64,000 nt of DNA from Nothophaeocryptopus gaeumannii (GCA_031771865.1 JASISA010000027.1:1116001-1180000); one strand, 5' to 3'. Positions 22,199 through 33,979 are shown, counted from the stretch's first letter. The notes: generated by a model not told the origin, from the letters alone. Numbers and translations are program-made.

Positions 22199-22809
22199 GG
22201 CGTTAGGACAGTCGGCCTGTTCAGATAGGTCATTCTCCATGCCTTGAACGCATACACCATCAACCAGCTGCTGCTTGCCAAGGTTTGCCGTAGTTGTCGC
22301 TCGTCCACACTGCATGGCGCAAGCAGTCTACAGCTTCAATGACTGTCTCCTTTACGAGCTCTTCCCAGCTGCTCTACCTTTTCCTATGCAAAATTGCTGA
22401 ACTGGAAATAAGCAAGACGTCTTAAGAAAAGGGACTGCCTTGTCGCTACTTCACATAACTGTGTCGAGTCGAGATGTGGCAGGCAGAGCTCCGCCGAGTC
22501 AGGATTCGGGTTTCGGCAATGCATGCAATCCATGATTGAGCAAACGTGAAGCTGTCGCATTGCATATCCTTCCGCTTTGGGAAATTCGCTGAGGGAACGA
22601 GCGAGTAGCGGAGCAACCCCAAGGGTCCTCCACATTCATATACTTTGCAAAAGGTCCGACTCCTTCAACAGCTTAAGTACTAATTACGTTGGAGCCGAAA
22701 TAACGCAGAGAATGCCTTCCGGTGTCGAACATGAGGATCTGAGGATACTTGATATAACCACTGTTCTAGTCGTCCCAGCCAGCGAACATATTGTCACCAG
22801 CTCGCCACC
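22199..22809. other. Intergenic
   Basis: Between the F-box pseudogene and the glucosidase gene. No supported gene. Confidence 0.4.
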
Positions 22810-24813
22810 ATGCGACTTCAAACTCTGTTAAACACCCCCACCAGCGCGACTCTGGTCGCCTGTAATCACAATGAAACCCATGAGTGGTGGAAGGAAGCCA
22901 CAGTCTACCAAGTCTACCCAGCAAGCTTCAAAGAGTCACGCAGCAACCAGAGTGCAACAGGATGGGGGAATATCAAAGGCATCACCAGCAAGCTAGGTCA
23001 CATCCAGGACCTGGGTGCCGACGTTGTCTGGCTTTCTCCATTTTATGACTCTCCTCTCAAGGACATGGGCTACGATATCTCGAACTACGACTCGGTGAAC
23101 AAAATCTTTGGTGGCAGTCTAGAAGATATCAAGAAGTTCATCGCCGAAGTCCATCGTCGAGGCATGCGCTGCGTCTTTGACCTAGTCATCAATCATACCA
23201 TCGACGAGCACCCCTGGTTCAAAGAACCGAACAGCTCGAAGACCAACTCCAAGAGGGACTGGTACTTCTGGAGACCACCTTGATACATCAACGGCACCAT
23301 GCATCCCCCAAACAACTGGGCAGGCAACAACAACGGCTCAGCATGGAAATACGAAGCCAGCACAGGCGAATACTACCTCAACCTCTTCAACCCCTACCAA
23401 CCCGACATGAACTGGGACAACAACGCGACCCGCCAAGCAATCTTCCACTCCGCCCTAAACTACTGGCTCGACCTAGGAATCGACGGTTTCCGAATGGACG
23501 CCTTCTCCATCTTCAGCAAACCCGCCGGTCTCCCGGACACAACTCCCTGCGATACAGAATACTGCTCCGGCAGTCCCCTCTACACCAACGGTCCCCACGC
23601 ACACGAATATCTCGCCGAAATGACACGCGAATGCCTCACACCTCTAAACCGATCCACCTTCACGGTGGGAGAGTACGGCATGACAGAAAACATGTCCACC
23701 GTGCAAGAATACGTCTCCGCCTCCCGCAAAGAAGTAAACACAATCTTCCTCACAAACATGTGCGATATCGGTAGAGACGGCTATAACCCCGTCCCTTTCA
23801 ACCTCACTGGCTGGCGGTCCGCGATAAATTCCACCCAAGCAGTCGGTATGACGGGAGATGGATGGAATTCCATCTACCTCGAAAACCACGATCTCCCACG
23901 CTCCATTTCGCGTTTCGCAGACGATTCTCCGGCTAACCGGGTTGCGAGCGGGAAGGTTCTGGCTATGCTGTTGAGCACGCTTTCAGGGACGTTGTTTATG
24001 TATCAACAGCAGGAGATTGGACAGATTAATACGCCTAGGAATTGGACGATTTCCGACTATCGAGATATGAATTCATTGAGTTATTATCAGAATGCGAAGG
24101 AGAACGGTGTCAGCACGCAACAAGCCCTTTCGAATTTACATTTGTTGTCGAGAGATAATGCGCGTACGCCGTTTAATTGAGATCGTGCCGGGGGGTTTTC
24201 GACGAATCATACGACTTGGACGCCAGAAGCGAATTTTGAGGTCAATCTTGCGGATCAGATTGATGATCCGAAGAGCGTGTATCGATTTTGGGTGCAGATG
24301 TTGAAGCTGAGGAAGGAGTATAAGGATTTGTTCATTCATGGAGGGTTTGAGTTCTTGGATTTGAGCAGTCAGGAGTTCTTGGTTTATGAGAAGACTGGAC
24401 AACAGGGCAAGAAAGCGACAGTCGTGTTGAGTTTCTCGAAGAAGGCGGGTCGGCCGCCGATTGAACTGCCTTCGAACGGGACCAGAGTGTTGGCGAAGAC
24501 GCATGAGGAGTGTGGAGAGGGGTTCAAGCCGTTCGAGGGACGAATTTATCTCTCCCAATTGGTAAAGAAATCAGTAGCTACAGTTCTTATAAAACTCACC
24601 AACTTCTTGCTTCGTTCACTATATAGCGAGTTATGCAGTTGTACAAATCTCTCATGCCCTCTGTACATTTCTTGGAAGGATGGCGATGATCTCCCTGAGC
24701 CTCCGCCGGTCCAGCGTTCATATTTGAAAATAAGCAAGATGCGTGCAGCTGCCGGAGACATGGGTCTTGAAGGGCGCCTCGCACCCTTGGGCATGGATGC
24801 TACGATCGCTTAA
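22810..24813 (+). pseudogene. GH13 alpha-glucosidase (maltase) with two in-frame TGA codons
   Basis: One frame runs the whole length and is interrupted only by TGA at 23281-23283 (codon 158) and 24178-24180 (codon 457). GH13 hallmarks are all present: WWKEATVYQVYPASF at the start, ADVVWLSPFYDSP, region I DLVINHT, region II DGFRMDAF (nucleophile Asp near 230), region III TVGEYG (acid/base Glu near 288) and region IV ENHD (near 358-361). Relatives have Arg at the first stop (RPP-R-Y) and Trp at the second (PFN-W-D), so CGA became TGA and TGG became TGA. There is no signal peptide, as in cytosolic maltases. Homology ends near 24555 at EGRIYL; the remaining frame is probably 3' flank. A recently inactivated gene is most likely. 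Readthrough is possible but neither stop has the TGA-CTA context. Confidence 0.8.
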
Positions 24814-26139
24814 TTTCCCTCTCGTCCAAAATGCATCACGTCAACGATGGTCACAAGAGTTCGCCGAATGCTCAACCAAAACCTCAAGCCACGATGGTTG
24901 ATATATAGAGTTCGCCCACGTGAGAAGTCGTGCATGAGAACGGTGAGTGCGCCGAGACGATCGTGCTAGCCGTAATGGTGTTAGGGTGACATTTAGAGAG
25001 GGTGGCACAGTGGCTGCAGAATCTGGACTTCGAGGGAGTGCGGCCTTTCAGCTGAGGGTGCAGAGAGCATCATGTGCGACCAAGCTGGGAGCGATTGCCT
25101 TGCATGAGGCACAGCGAGGGCGCGCAGCACAGCGCTTGTGACAATGATCGTCTTCAGCTGCTCAAGATTGAATTTCGAGAGGAAGTTACGGGCTGCTCGA
25201 CGTCGAAGAATTGAACGCTGAGGGCGTGCATTTGAAGACCCACCTGTGTGACAGAAATGAGTCTTCCGCTGTTGTCCGGCGCTCTGCTTGGTCGTTCCAG
25301 ATTGTATGTCTCCTGAGGATGCAGATTGGCTTCCTGGAGAACACGACGTCTCCTTTTGCAGCGTAGCAATCGACAGAGTAGATCCTGGCTCGTTATGTTA
25401 TTTCCTTCGACAGGCGAGTCAAGATCTAAAGTCAAGTGAAAGTGCTGCCCACATGTATATAACGCGCATGCAGATGTATTCCTGGCCGGCTCCGAAATGG
25501 TCAAGTGTACGAATGCGAAGGTACCTTAATCTTCCAGATATGCCCAAACGGTGCTCCCAATCATCGAAACACCAGACAAAGATCCGCCCGGCAGGGGCAG
25601 TACAGACTTTCGCGTCGGCGGCATCTCACACAGATTGTCGTACGGGAATGACTGCAATCTTGTGATACTCCCAATGGTTGTGTGGGCGTAGTGTGTTGTT
25701 CGAGGTCGCATGGAAAAAGTGTGTTGTTGCCAAGAACGTGCTGTGGTGGATGCTGCAAGACGGAGCGGCGGGGTGGGCGCGAAAGCGAGGCGCTAGGACC
25801 CCTGCCAAGAAACGCTATCTCCAAACCCCATTGCATTCACCAGCCCACGCACTACTGAAAGGCTAACATGCAGCTGTCGCGTGTTTGGAAGAGTGAGGAG
25901 TGAGGCCGTACACGTCGCGGACCTGGCTCTATGCGGGAGGCCCGCCCGTGCATCTCGACGCCTCAGACGCGCCACCAACCCCATCCAGCATTGCAGCCCT
26001 TGGCGAGGTACCTGGCCTGGCATGCGGGTAGCTGTATAAGACGCACCGTCGCCCACGCCTGCTCTCAGCCTTGTCCCAGGATCCTCTCGTTCATCCCCAA
26101 CACTCACTACTAACCGCGACCGATCACTTATCCATCACG
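24814..26139. other. Intergenic, no gene seen
   Basis: Holds the promoter of the permease gene. Short frames only. Confidence 0.4.
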
Positions 26140-28182
26140 ATGGGTGTGCTCGACCGATTCAACGAGAAGCACGGCGGCGACGTCGAGATTTACGTCGACA
26201 ATGGCGTCGATATCCACGAGGGCGTCGTCTCTGAGAACAAGGATGACCTTCAAAGAAGACTTGGAAATAGGGAAATCCAATTACTGGCTATTGGAGGTTC
26301 GATCGGTACAGCGCTCTTCGTTTCCATTGGAGGTGGTCTCCACAAAGCTGGTCCAGCTGGATTGTTCCTAGCATATACCATCTACTCATGCTTCTTGGGC
26401 CTTGTCAACAACTGCATCGCTGAGATGACTACAGTGATGCCTGTCTCTGGAGGTTTCATTCGATTGGCTGGAGAGTGGGTCGATGGAGCGTAGGTTGTTG
26501 GAAAGAAACGAGGCGAGCATCCTGCTGACCAGTTCGATTAGTTTCGGCTTCATGGCCGGCTGGAACTTCTTCCTCTACGAAGCACTACTGATTCCGTTTG
26601 AAATCACGGCACTTTGCGAGGTCTTGAAGTTCTGGCGGGACGACATCCCCTATGGAGCTGTGATTGCCGTTGCCATCGTGCTTTACGCGTGAGCCTCCCA
26701 GTGCGACTTTCATATTTCATCCAGAAGCGCCAACACCCAAAGCGACATCCTTTACTGTTCTCCAGCCCAGAGCGATACTCCTTACTTCTGTCAACCCAGA
26801 GCGACACTCCTGCTGTTTTACTACCAGAGCGCCAGTCCTTCGTCCACCCAAAGCGCCACATTTACACTCAAAGCACTGAACTTGACAAGACGGAAGCTAA
26901 ACGTTTTCATCTAGGCTCCTCAACGTCCTCGCAGTGCGCGCGTATGGTGAGGCAGAGTTTTGGCTCTCAGGCGGCAAGGTCATCTTGATCTTCCTCCTGT
27001 TCAGCTTCACATTCGTGACCATGTGCGGAGGTAACCCAAGACACGACGCCTATGGTAAGGAACCAAAAGAAGCATCCAATGTCTTGAGACACACGCTGAC
27101 CTTCCACCCCTTGCTTTGCAGGCTTTCGCTACTGGAATAACCCCGGCGCATTCGCCGAGTACCTCAGCACCGGCAGCCTCGGAAGATTCGAAGGTTTCCT
27201 CGCAGGTCTCTGGTCCGCCTCCTTCTGCGTCGTCGGTCCAGAGTACATCTCCATGGTCGCCGCCGAAGCCAAACGTCCACGCATATACATCAAGAACGCA
27301 TTCAAAACCGTCTACTGGCGCTTCGGCCTCTTCTTCATCATGGGCTCCCTCGCCGTCGGTGTCCTAATCCCCTACAACGACCCAACCCTCGTGGCCATCC
27401 TCTCCGGCGACCTCAGCGGCTCCGGCACAGGCGCCGCGTCTCCCTACGTGATCGCCATGGCCAACCTAGGAGTTCACGGCCTCCCCCACCTCGTCAACGC
27501 CCTCCTCGTCACATCCATCTTCTCCGCCGGAAACACATATACCTACTGCGCCACCCGTTCCCTCTACGGTCTCGCCCTCGAAGGCCGCGCCCCAGGCTTC
27601 CTGAGATTCTGCACAAAATCCGGCGTCCCGCTAGCCTGTTTCTGCGTCGTCATGGTATTCCCCTGTCTCGCATTCCTGCAACTCTCCTCCGGATCCGCAC
27701 AAGTCCTTACCTGGCTCGTCAATCTCGTCACAGCAGGAGGTCTAATAAATTATATCGTTATGACAACAACCTACATATTCTTCTACCGCGCCTGCGCCGC
27801 GCAAGGTCTCGACCGTCGGACCCTGCCATATACAGGCTGGTTCCAACCTTACTCCGCCTATCTCGGACTCACCTGGATGATTATAATGGTCTTCTGCTAC
27901 GGTTATTCCTCCTTCAAACCCTGGTCTGTCTCTTCCTTCTTCACTTACTACACCATGTTAATCCTCGCGCCAATCCTCTACTTCGGCTGGAAACTCATCA
28001 AAGGGACGAGAATCGTGCGGCCTCACGAGGCGGATCTGGTGTGGGAGAGACCGTTGGTGGATGCGTATGAGAGTAGCTTTGTTTCGCCTCCTGTAGGGTT
28101 TTGGAAGGAGATGGGGCAGATAATTGGGATTGGGAGGAAGGCGGGTGGTAATGATAAGCGGGCGGCGAGTATTTCGGCATGA
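26140..28182 (+). CDS. Amino-acid permease, YAT family (Dip5-like)
   Basis: Plasma-membrane amino-acid/proton symporter of 565 residues. Four exons (26140-26489, 26542-26688, 26915-27054, 27122-28182) join in frame: VDGA|FGFMAG, VLYA|LLNVLA and DAYG|FRYW. A hydrophilic N-terminus ends in LGNREIQLLAIGGSIGTALF, the conserved first helix of fungal amino-acid permeases. GWNFFLYEALLIPFEITAL and GPEYISMVAAEAKRPRIYIKNAF are the other family blocks. Twelve hydrophobic segments are visible. The motifs are closest to Dip5-type glutamate/aspartate permeases, but specificity is inferred. Intron 2 is 226 nt, much longer than its neighbours, because it carries a degenerate minisatellite. The last exon has a C/T-rich third-position bias. 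Confidence 0.92.
26721..26880 (+). repeat. Degenerate minisatellite inside permease intron 2
   Basis: About seven imperfect units of 13-30 nt share the core CC(C)A(A/G)AGCG(A/C)CA(C/T)TCC. Cores begin near 26721, 26735, 26765, 26795, 26823, 26847 and 26870. They fill most of the 226-nt intron. Confidence 0.7.
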
Positions 28183-28690
28183 ACGGGTTACATATGTATG
28201 GGGAGGGGAAGGTGGAGGATTTGTGATGGGATATACAGGACATGAGGTTATGAATCTATGGACGGACGGAAGAGGCATTTACGAAGGATACCACTGGAGC
28301 ATTTCAGCACTGTACCCAGACAGTCAACTTTGGAAGATAGTAAAATTTGAAACGCATAGGAACACATTTCTGCAACACGTTACGCGCCGCCCCTCCCATC
28401 AGATAATAGCCACCGAGCATCTACACAGGGTATCTAAAAGTATATATACACTCGCAAAGCAGCGCTGTGTAGAGTATCCGTCGAACATACGAGACTCGTT
28501 TCGCCCGTGGCGTGTTTATGAATACTTTTACAAAGAATATGCGGGATTCTCGAATGAAGTCGCTATAATGCAGAACCAGCGGGAATGTTTGAAAGTTCAA
28601 AGCAAATGGTGAAGGGAGACAGTGAAGGTTGTTGCGAGAAGCGCAGCCGTAGATCGTGGCTCGTGGTCGATGGCTTGAAGATCTGGTCGA
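28183..28690. other. Intergenic between convergent genes
   Basis: 3' flanks of the permease and of the 992-residue gene. Contains TATATA-rich sequence near 28440. No gene seen. Confidence 0.4.
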
Positions 28691-31669
28691 TTATAGGCCG
28701 TCCAGCGTCCGCTTGGCCTCGTCAAGTTGGTTCCTCAGCATACGACTTGCGAATGTCGTTTCGTCCTCTTGCTGTAATTGGCAAACGACCTTCCGCAAAC
28801 TCTCGACAACGCCGAACAGTACTGCCTTATTCCGCAAGCCAAGTGGGTTGCCATGCGGGTCTAGCAAGGCCGTTACAGCAATGGTGACCGGGTCGACTCT
28901 GGTGACTTCGTTGCGTGGCGAAGTGGGACGGCTGCCGATTGCACTTCCATTTGAAAGCTTGCCCGAGTGCTTCTGAGCTGAAGAGCTCTGCTGTGAACGC
29001 TGGTTGCCGGCAATGCCAACGCCGGAGTCTGCGCGGTCAGAGGAGCTATCCCTTCGAGCCATCTGACGCCTCACTGCTGTGGTTGGGCGCGAATTGGCCT
29101 GGCGCGAATCGACTTGGCGGGAGTTGGCTTGGCGAGAGTGAGACTGGCGGCTATATACTAGACGAGACGTTGATGCCGTATCTTGTGTAGAGTGCGAGTC
29201 CTGGCGGGAGTGTGCGCGTGAGGAAGCTTTGCGAGACTGTGCGCGTGAAGAAGGTTCGATCGGTGAGACGACGCGCGAATGTTGACTGTAGCTCTTCCGG
29301 AAAGGCTCACGCTCGTCAATGGGTGAGATTGGCTCTTCCTCTGCAGTGGCGAATGTGGCTAGAGTGGTCACGCTCTCGTCTGACAGAGAGCGCCTGTGCA
29401 TATTTCGCTCGATCTCTCGCAGCTTCTCGGGTATCTCGGGCGTTGGTGGTGGATAGCTTTCGGAATATTGAGTGAAATCATCATCGTCCTCATCACCCAC
29501 GATTTGCGGTCCCCTCGCCGTCTCAGCAGAAGAGTCAGTAGCCTCGCTTGACTCAGAGCCCCTCCGACCATTGCTGTAGCTGCCCATTGCACTGTGAAGG
29601 AAGAAATGTTCGTAGTCGAAAGCATCCTCTCGATCTTCGTGGGCAACAACAGATTGCGCATATCTCGCGTCCTCATACACGCTGGTTCCATCTTCAGACA
29701 TGGGAGATTCCTGGTCGAGCAATGGAGACACGTCGGCAGGCGAAATCGGAGAAGAATCGTGTTCTTCGCCAGATGCTGCAGGTGGTGGGACCTGCAGGTA
29801 ATCCTCTTCTTGCACAAAAGCACCATGCATCTCAATCGTTTCTGTGCTAGACTGGCTCGACTGAGGGTTGTTGTGTTGATGATGAGAGTATCGATTCTTT
29901 GCGGAGTCAATGATCGCTGTGCCACTCGGCGTTCTCCTATGCGTTTGGCTCCGAGGGCTCTTCGCTTGTCGAACTTGAAATTTGCTGTCAGGGGTCTTCG
30001 GTGGACCGATCTGCACGACGCGTGCCTGTTGTAGTGATTGTTGCTGTGCAGCCGCTTGCTCTGCAAATGTGTTGCGACTCCCAGTGGTCATTGGAGAGGC
30101 ATGTTCCCAGTCTGATTCTTGCGTCGCAGGGCTGTGATAGTTGTGATTCCAGCTAGCGGCAGCGTGATTATCGAGGACGGGGCTTTCATCTTCATTCGTG
30201 TTGTTGTAGTAGAACTCTGGTGCGGCAGCCAATGCATTGTTGAAAGGTGATACATGCCGAAGATTCGACTGGCTCTGCCGTCGCAGACTATCTTCCCGCG
30301 CACGTTCCTTCAATGTCGATATTTTGCCTTTCAGACTGCTCATTTGCTCTCGTAAGTCGGATGTTCTTGAACTGGGTCGGTAAAATCCCAGCCCGTTGTT
30401 GATGCTATCGTTATGGCCATGTCTGCTATACCGATTAGGGTTCCGTTCATCGTCTTCCGCTAAAGGCTCCAAATGGTAATTGTTGTTGTTGCTGTCAGGT
30501 GATGGTCTGTTATGCAAGGGGCGGTCTCTTCCCACACCACAGCCAACTCCACTGCTGGCACCAAGGGAGTCGTAACTCTTGCTTCCCCGAAGAATGCCTC
30601 TATACTGCTCCTGTACCTTTCTCGCAGGTGTTCTGATGTTCGTCACGACTGCATACTGTGGGTGGTTGTCCAAAGCGGTGTACGGTCTATCGGGCAACGT
30701 ATTTGCGCTCCACCCGCGATTGTGACCTTGATAATCGTGGCCCATATGAGGTGAGGACTGCTGCGCATGCAGTTTCCGTGGCGAAGACTGAGTTTGCTCA
30801 TCATCATAGTCGTATCGCAGCGTTCGTCCATTGCCATAAACAGCTGGCACCCCAGACATCGAAGTCGCCCTCTTCAAATTCGCTGCAGTCAATGGAGCCA
30901 CCAAATCTCTCGCGCCACGCAGATTGCCCTCCATGACATTCAGTCGTGCCTTCGCATTTGCCAAGATCTGTTCGGCGCGCTTGCTCAAGATGGCCGAGTT
31001 GTACTCCTCCTGCTCCTTACGCAGTCGTTGAGCTTCGGCATCATCCTCCTCTGCGAAGTTTCCATTGCTTTGCTTGGCGGGTGTCGGGTTCTCGCTGCTG
31101 TCATAGAGCAATGCCTCATCGTCGCTGAAACCGTCCGGCTTGCCATACTTCTCAAGAAACGCGCTCATACCAGATATTCCACTCGAAGAGCTCCCGCTGG
31201 CTCGTCGACTGGCCCAGGACCCGGGTGGGTGCAGGCGCTCCATCTCTGGTTGTTGGGGCGCAAGGTTGCCCACGTCTTGGAGGACAGGAGACGAAGGTAT
31301 CAGGTCCTGCGACGGAGTAGGTGTATTGCGAGCCGAGTAGCTCCCATGCATGTTGCCGTCGCTGCCTGTTCGGCTTCTGAGCAGCATCATCTTGCGACTC
31401 ATCAAGCCGAGCTTCTCCTTCTTGCCCATGCCGGAGGGTGGCTTCGACATTGTGTTTCGGCTGTCCTGGCCCCCTGTGGGCGTGTTGCGCAGGTAACTCG
31501 GACTTGGTGGACGCCGTGGTACCCGCGGAGGGGAGCAAAGGGCAGAGTAGCCACCGCTGGGCAGAATCGCATCGGGGTTCGTGAGGGTCGGCGAGGGTGG
31601 TTGAGGCAGCGGCTTGTCGTCTGGTGGCGACCAGTTGGTGTGCAGGGCGTGCAGCTGGGTCGACGGCAT
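28691..31669 (-). CDS. 992-residue low-complexity protein with a short coiled coil
   Basis: Single exon from ATG 31669. Most of the protein is Ser/Pro/Gln-rich and probably disordered. Three features stand out. First, a helical block around residues 215-260 (LRKEQEEYNSAILSKRAEQI, then NAKARLNVMEGNL). Second, LREQMSSLKGKISTLKERA followed by REDSLRRQS near residue 440, a coiled coil found in several ascomycete hypothetical proteins. Third, a conserved-looking C-terminal helix pair (VTIAVTALLDPHGNPLGLR, then LFGVVESLRKVVCQLQQE). Near residues 835-863 a repeat of SRQ-x-x units occurs. The frame is intact over nearly 3 kb, so it is a real gene. Function is unknown; a scaffold or polarity/septum role is speculation. 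Confidence 0.85.
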   Translation of the reverse strand: MPSTQLHALHTNWSPPDDKPLPQPPSPTLTNPDAILPSGGYSALCSPPRVPRRPPSPSYLRNTPTGGQDSRNTMSKPPSGMGKKEKLGLMSRKMMLLRSRTGSDGNMHGSYSARNTPTPSQDLIPSSPVLQDVGNLAPQQPEMERLHPPGSWASRRASGSSSSGISGMSAFLEKYGKPDGFSDDEALLYDSSENPTPAKQSNGNFAEEDDAEAQRLRKEQEEYNSAILSKRAEQILANAKARLNVMEGNLRGARDLVAPLTAANLKRATSMSGVPAVYGNGRTLRYDYDDEQTQSSPRKLHAQQSSPHMGHDYQGHNRGWSANTLPDRPYTALDNHPQYAVVTNIRTPARKVQEQYRGILRGSKSYDSLGASSGVGCGVGRDRPLHNRPSPDSNNNNYHLEPLAEDDERNPNRYSRHGHNDSINNGLGFYRPSSRTSDLREQMSSLKGKISTLKERAREDSLRRQSQSNLRHVSPFNNALAAAPEFYYNNTNEDESPVLDNHAAASWNHNYHSPATQESDWEHASPMTTGSRNTFAEQAAAQQQSLQQARVVQIGPPKTPDSKFQVRQAKSPRSQTHRRTPSGTAIIDSAKNRYSHHQHNNPQSSQSSTETIEMHGAFVQEEDYLQVPPPAASGEEHDSSPISPADVSPLLDQESPMSEDGTSVYEDARYAQSVVAHEDREDAFDYEHFFLHSAMGSYSNGRRGSESSEATDSSAETARGPQIVGDEDDDDFTQYSESYPPPTPEIPEKLREIERNMHRRSLSDESVTTLATFATAEEEPISPIDEREPFRKSYSQHSRVVSPIEPSSRAQSRKASSRAHSRQDSHSTQDTASTSRLVYSRQSHSRQANSRQVDSRQANSRPTTAVRRQMARRDSSSDRADSGVGIAGNQRSQQSSSAQKHSGKLSNGSAIGSRPTSPRNEVTRVDPVTIAVTALLDPHGNPLGLRNKAVLFGVVESLRKVVCQLQQEDETTFASRMLRNQLDEAKRTLDGL

Positions 31670-33368
31670 GGCTGCGATATGAGTAGTCCTTATGCTTTGA
31701 TGTCCTCCTGGTGATGCCCAATGCTCGTGGCCAGTGAGCGACCCAGTGTCGACCCAACTCGTGCGACGTCCAGCACTATCGCTCGCCCGAGACGATGGTA
31801 CACGGCAGGATTAGCTGCAGGCGCAGGCCGCTGAGAATAATGTTTCCGGTCGCGTCTCTGCCTCCCGCAAACCCGGTCACTCAGAAGAGCCTGAGGAGGC
31901 CCCCAATGCACAGTAATGTGAGCCAAAGTGGCCGAAGATTGGTTCCGTGCAGGCCTAGCAGGGTCCGCTCGGCCTCTACTTGATCGACGCTTCCAACCTC
32001 ACCTCAGCAACAGAATACATCGAACGTGTCGTGGCTCGGAATTGCTCGTTCGCGCGCGCACAAACTACATGCGATGTCGTCCTCGTATACGAAGCGTACA
32101 TCGAAATGTGCGTCAGGGAGAGGGCGCACAGGGAGGGCCTGTCATCGTCACAATCCGACTTGCGAAAGTGCGAAGGTACAGGCCTCGTGCCGCCCAGTGC
32201 CCCCCTGTATGCAATGTCTGGCGCAGGGTTTGATCTGCAGGAACAACTTGAGGTGGAGCGCGCAGTAGGGCCTCTAGCCCTCTAGCCGATGCGCCTCGCC
32301 AACCTTGCCATCAACACCTCGCTTCCGATTGATCCAGCTCCAGTTTGGCTCTCCCCGCCGCCCGATGTTTCCTGCGTTTCGGCGTCCACCTGACGAGCCT
32401 CGCGTCTTCATCACCAACTTCTTACCCCACTAGTGATTGTATGTACAGATGTCGTTGTCGCCCGACTTCACGTCTGCCTACCTCGTGCGCTACGAACGAG
32501 CAGACGCGTGCTCTGGACGTGGATTGCAAGAATGTCTGACATTGAATGCGTGCAAGAACCATCTCGGTACTGGCGAACTTGCATGACCCTCAACTGTCGG
32601 CACTTTGAAACCTGCGTGGATTCACTTATTGCTGGGTGTGGACGCGAGTAAGGAAGAGGGTCCTCAATGAACGACATCTACTCCGAGTCTCCGACCAGGA
32701 CAGCCATGCTGCAAGGCGAACTCATCTAGCTGCAGTGAACGCGTTCGCGTTGTTTTCATCCGAAAGCATTCATCACCTGGTAAAGATCAGTGGTTGTCAA
32801 TGCCTTTGCGAGCGCCTGGACTGAAAATCCACCGATGCCTGCGATCAATACTACAGAGACATGGAATTGCTCGATGACGATCATTGTGCCTGGAATGAGC
32901 ATTGTCACGGTCCACCTCCTGCCTTTTCGCACGGAGCTGCGAGTAAGTGGGAGTGGCCGCTTATACCGGTACGCCCTCAGCCTGTTTGCGAGCTGTGATC
33001 AATATTCCATCGATACTTCAGGCCAAGAAGCAAGTGCGCTACCTGATAGTTTTGTTCGACTTCAGAGCTGCAATTGTATGATTACGTATAATAGAGTGCT
33101 GACACCTGTGACAGCTTGGTACCTCATAGATACGAGCGCTTAACATCTCTAGATGCCAACGATGATGGCGTTGGCGTTCAGATCCCGCACGCCCTAGGTC
33201 AACCATGCTGGAGTAGCAAAAGTCAGCCAGACACTCACCATTCACAGTGCTCGACGCGCTGCCGACCATCACACAGGGCGACTGACATAGCTAAGCTACC
33301 CAGTCCCAGTAATCCAGCCACTACTTCTCAACGAGGAATATCGCTGTCGACCACATCAGCCTTAGTCC
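31670..33368. other. Intergenic, possible N-terminal remains of the HeLo gene at its right end
   Basis: Contains the promoter of the 992-residue gene. From about 32960 the plus strand has faint resemblance to the N-terminus of HeLo proteins (an LFASC-like start) in shifting frames. Otherwise nothing was recognised. Confidence 0.35.
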
Positions 33369-33979
33369 TTGCTAACTGATGCCGACGCACCGAGCAAAAA
33401 GTACGGTATGCAGCATCTCCCGCATGTAGGAACGAATCTGCTCGACGAGCCCAGCCCTAGTGCTTTTTCGCGAGCGTTTCAGCGGACCAAGAAATACTGG
33501 GACACCGGCCTTCAGAGGAAATCGAAGTACACTGCCAAGCTACTTTGGGCAATTAGCGATGCCGAGAGATTTGAGGAGCTTGTTGAACGACTGAGATGCC
33601 TCATCTCGGATTTGAAAGCTTTACCGATGACAATGGGATCACTGAGTCTCAACGCTTGATTGTAGAGTATGAGATGGAGATAATAGAGGATGAGGCATCG
33701 CTCGAAGCCATCTCTGCAGCAGCTAGCCGCTGCGCAGATGATGATGTGGTCTCCATGGCGGCTAGGCGGCAGCTCCTGCATTCTCAAGAGCGAAGTGCTG
33801 CCTCACAGGGCCTTCTCAGACCGGATGATTCTGAAACGCCCGTTGACTTTGAGCAACAGAGCCCAAATCTGATATCTGAGGCGATCGCCGACAGAACGCC
33901 AGTGGATGCGATGGTGCTATTAGCACGCTGTCCAACAAGACTCGCTATCAATTCACGGCGACTGCTAAACGCGCTTTAG
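33369..33979 (+). pseudogene. HeLo-domain (prion-inhibition type) relic
   Basis: Two overlapping frames together resemble the second half of a HeLo domain. The first, 33369-33659, contains DAPSKKYG and then LQRKSKYTAKLLWAISDAERFEELV, matching the HeLo pattern of a basic helix, W-A-x-x-D and F-E-x-L followed by a leucine-rich helix. The second, 33596-33979, continues with ESQRLIVEYEMEIIEDEASL and AAASRCADD in a different phase, so a single-base frameshift near 33605-33625 is needed to join them. HeLo domains form the pore-forming or signalling part of heterokaryon-incompatibility proteins such as HET-S. No C-terminal partner domain (prion motif or NACHT) is visible before the stop. The piece is best read as a decayed member of that family. 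Confidence 0.5.

Noticed and set aside
22810..24813. Selenocysteine or programmed TGA readthrough in the GH13 gene
   Set aside because: Fungi of this group lack selenocysteine insertion, and neither stop is followed by CTA, the known readthrough context. Inactivation is simpler.
28691..31669. Large plus-strand ORF at 30767-31714 as a separate gene
   Set aside because: It is the antisense shadow of the 992-residue gene, whose frame is uninterrupted and starts at an ATG.
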